Source of the DNA: Alkalihalobacillus sp. CinArs1
GTDB taxonomy: Bacteria; Bacillota; Bacilli; Bacillales; Guptibacillaceae
Length of the DNA stretch: 64,000 bases
NCBI RefSeq assembly: GCF_947387515.1
Contig: NZ_CANDOB010000003.1
Span: 62,001-126,000, forward strand
Direction: 5' to 3'
The number at the start of each line of letters is the position of its first letter. Position 1 is the first letter of the stretch. Below are positions 63,301-64,000 of the stretch, in pieces. The notes under the pieces are model-generated. The model was given only the letters and a program-made list of their open reading frames with translations. It had not been told where the DNA came from and did not search any database. The translations under genes and the position numbers were made by a program.

Positions 63301-63330
63301 GTGACAAAAATAAAATTTCTTGTATATAAT
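63301..63330 (+). promoter_or_regulatory. sigma-A promoter of ppc
   Basis: GTGACA (63301-63306), an 18-nt spacer and consensus TATAAT (63325-63330), with TG just upstream; 58 nt before the ppc start. Confidence 0.65.
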
Positions 63331-63387
63331 AGAAATATTGAAATAATTTTAATTTTCGAATTTAAAATCAAGAAAGGATGGTCGCAG

Positions 63388-64000
63388 ATGGCAAAACTCG
63401 ATACAGCAACAACATCACAACAAAACCACCACGTTGCACTAAGGCGTGACATCAATATGTTAGGTAACTTACTCGGTGACGTTTTAGTGCAGCATGGCGG
63501 ACCTGAACTTCTAGAAAAAGTGGAGTCGATTCGTGAAAAGACGAAGTCGATCAGACAAGATGCAACGGATGAAATGACGAAGGAGTTAGAAGAGACGATA
63601 CAAAACCTACAATCTCCATTACGGAAACAGGTTATTCGTGCTTTTGCATTATATTTTCATCTTGTAAACATTGCTGAACAAAATCACAGAATTAGAAGAA
63701 GAAGAGATTATCAAATGCTTGAGGAAGACCAATCACAGCCTGGCTCTATTCCACATGCAATATCAACGCTTAAACAAAACAATGTGCCTGGAGAGTTGAT
63801 TGAAGAAACACTCAAATCCCTTTCATTGGAATTGATTCTCACAGCTCACCCAACTGAGTCGACTCGTAGATCAGTGCTTGAAATTCATAAGCGAATCGCT
63901 AATGCTCTTCGAGAAATGGACAGCCCATTACTAACTTCTAGAGAGAAAAAGAGTATCAAGGACTCAATCTATAACGAAATTACAACACTTTGGCAAACAG
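63388..64000 (+). CDS. ppc: phosphoenolpyruvate carboxylase, N-terminal part (runs off window)
   Basis: About 204 residues are visible with no stop before the right edge. The enzyme carboxylates PEP to oxaloacetate, refilling the TCA cycle. The N-terminal helix region has LRRDINMLGNLLGDVLVQHGG. The catalytic His154 lies in ELILTAHPTESTRRS, the diagnostic PEPC motif. ATG 63388 follows AAAGGATGG. Many Bacilli rely on pyruvate carboxylase instead, so its presence helps place the strain. Confidence 0.93.
   Translation, partial: MAKLDTATTSQQNHHVALRRDINMLGNLLGDVLVQHGGPELLEKVESIREKTKSIRQDATDEMTKELEETIQNLQSPLRKQVIRAFALYFHLVNIAEQNHRIRRRRDYQMLEEDQSQPGSIPHAISTLKQNNVPGELIEETLKSLSLELILTAHPTESTRRSVLEIHKRIANALREMDSPLLTSREKKSIKDSIYNEITTLWQT

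Overview
The window looks like ordinary chromosome from a Bacillaceae member. The low-to-moderate GC, strong Shine-Dalgarno sequences, frequent TTG/GTG starts, compact Rho-independent terminators and gene content (gltC/gltA/gltB, yojN-yojO, yojF-bshB2 for bacillithiol, ykpA, odhAB, bacterial nos, dacC, mhqED) all point to a Bacillus relative such as Fictibacillus or Pseudalkalibacillus. The species cannot be fixed from the sequence alone. I see no prophage, insertion sequence, CRISPR array, tRNA or rRNA.

Layout: 1-1216 holds the end of an MFS transporter and a gene-free stretch with a large inverted-repeat element between two near-identical hairpins. 1217-8388 is the glutamate synthase locus (gltC divergent from gltAB), followed by an unannotated 29-residue Hol-Tox-like toxin gene on the minus strand. 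8588-10284 is a quinone/thiol-stress operon (mhqE-mhqD) with a good MhqR operator. 10367-19298 carries a methyltransferase, a Mug glycosylase, the yojO-yojN VWA/MoxR pair, yojF-bshB2, the ABC-F protein ykpA, a MATE pump and yuxK.

19430-31154 is the metabolic centrepiece: a reductive pyrimidine degradation island that could take uracil to beta-alanine (PreTA, dihydropyrimidinase, beta-ureidopropionase), then to malonate semialdehyde (class III aminotransferase) and acetyl-CoA (MmsA-type dehydrogenase). It includes an NCS1 permease, a PucR-type regulator and two small unknown proteins; one has a pattern suggestive of an Sm/Hfq fold. Its final product could feed the TCA cycle, and odhAB (2-oxoglutarate dehydrogenase) follows directly, with a possible leader ORF.

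35765-53776 is mixed: GNAT, nitric oxide synthase beside an ABM-fold monooxygenase, an orphan lysine/ornithine N-hydroxylase, a MetOD1-like protein, several tiny genes, an acyl-CoA dehydrogenase, dacC, a YeiH/LysR divergent pair, an SF1 helicase with an unusual C-terminus, an MFS transporter and a 5'-nucleotidase-like enzyme. 53906-64000 has kynA (with a strong cre site), an MtnX-like phosphatase, ilvA, a DinG-type helicase, an APH-fold kinase, an MBL hydrolase, a two-gene Ktr potassium uptake operon and the start of ppc.

I do not see one obvious new system. The best leads are the toxin gene, the structured element near 1 kb, the small proteins in the pyrimidine operon and a striking excess of CGATCG.
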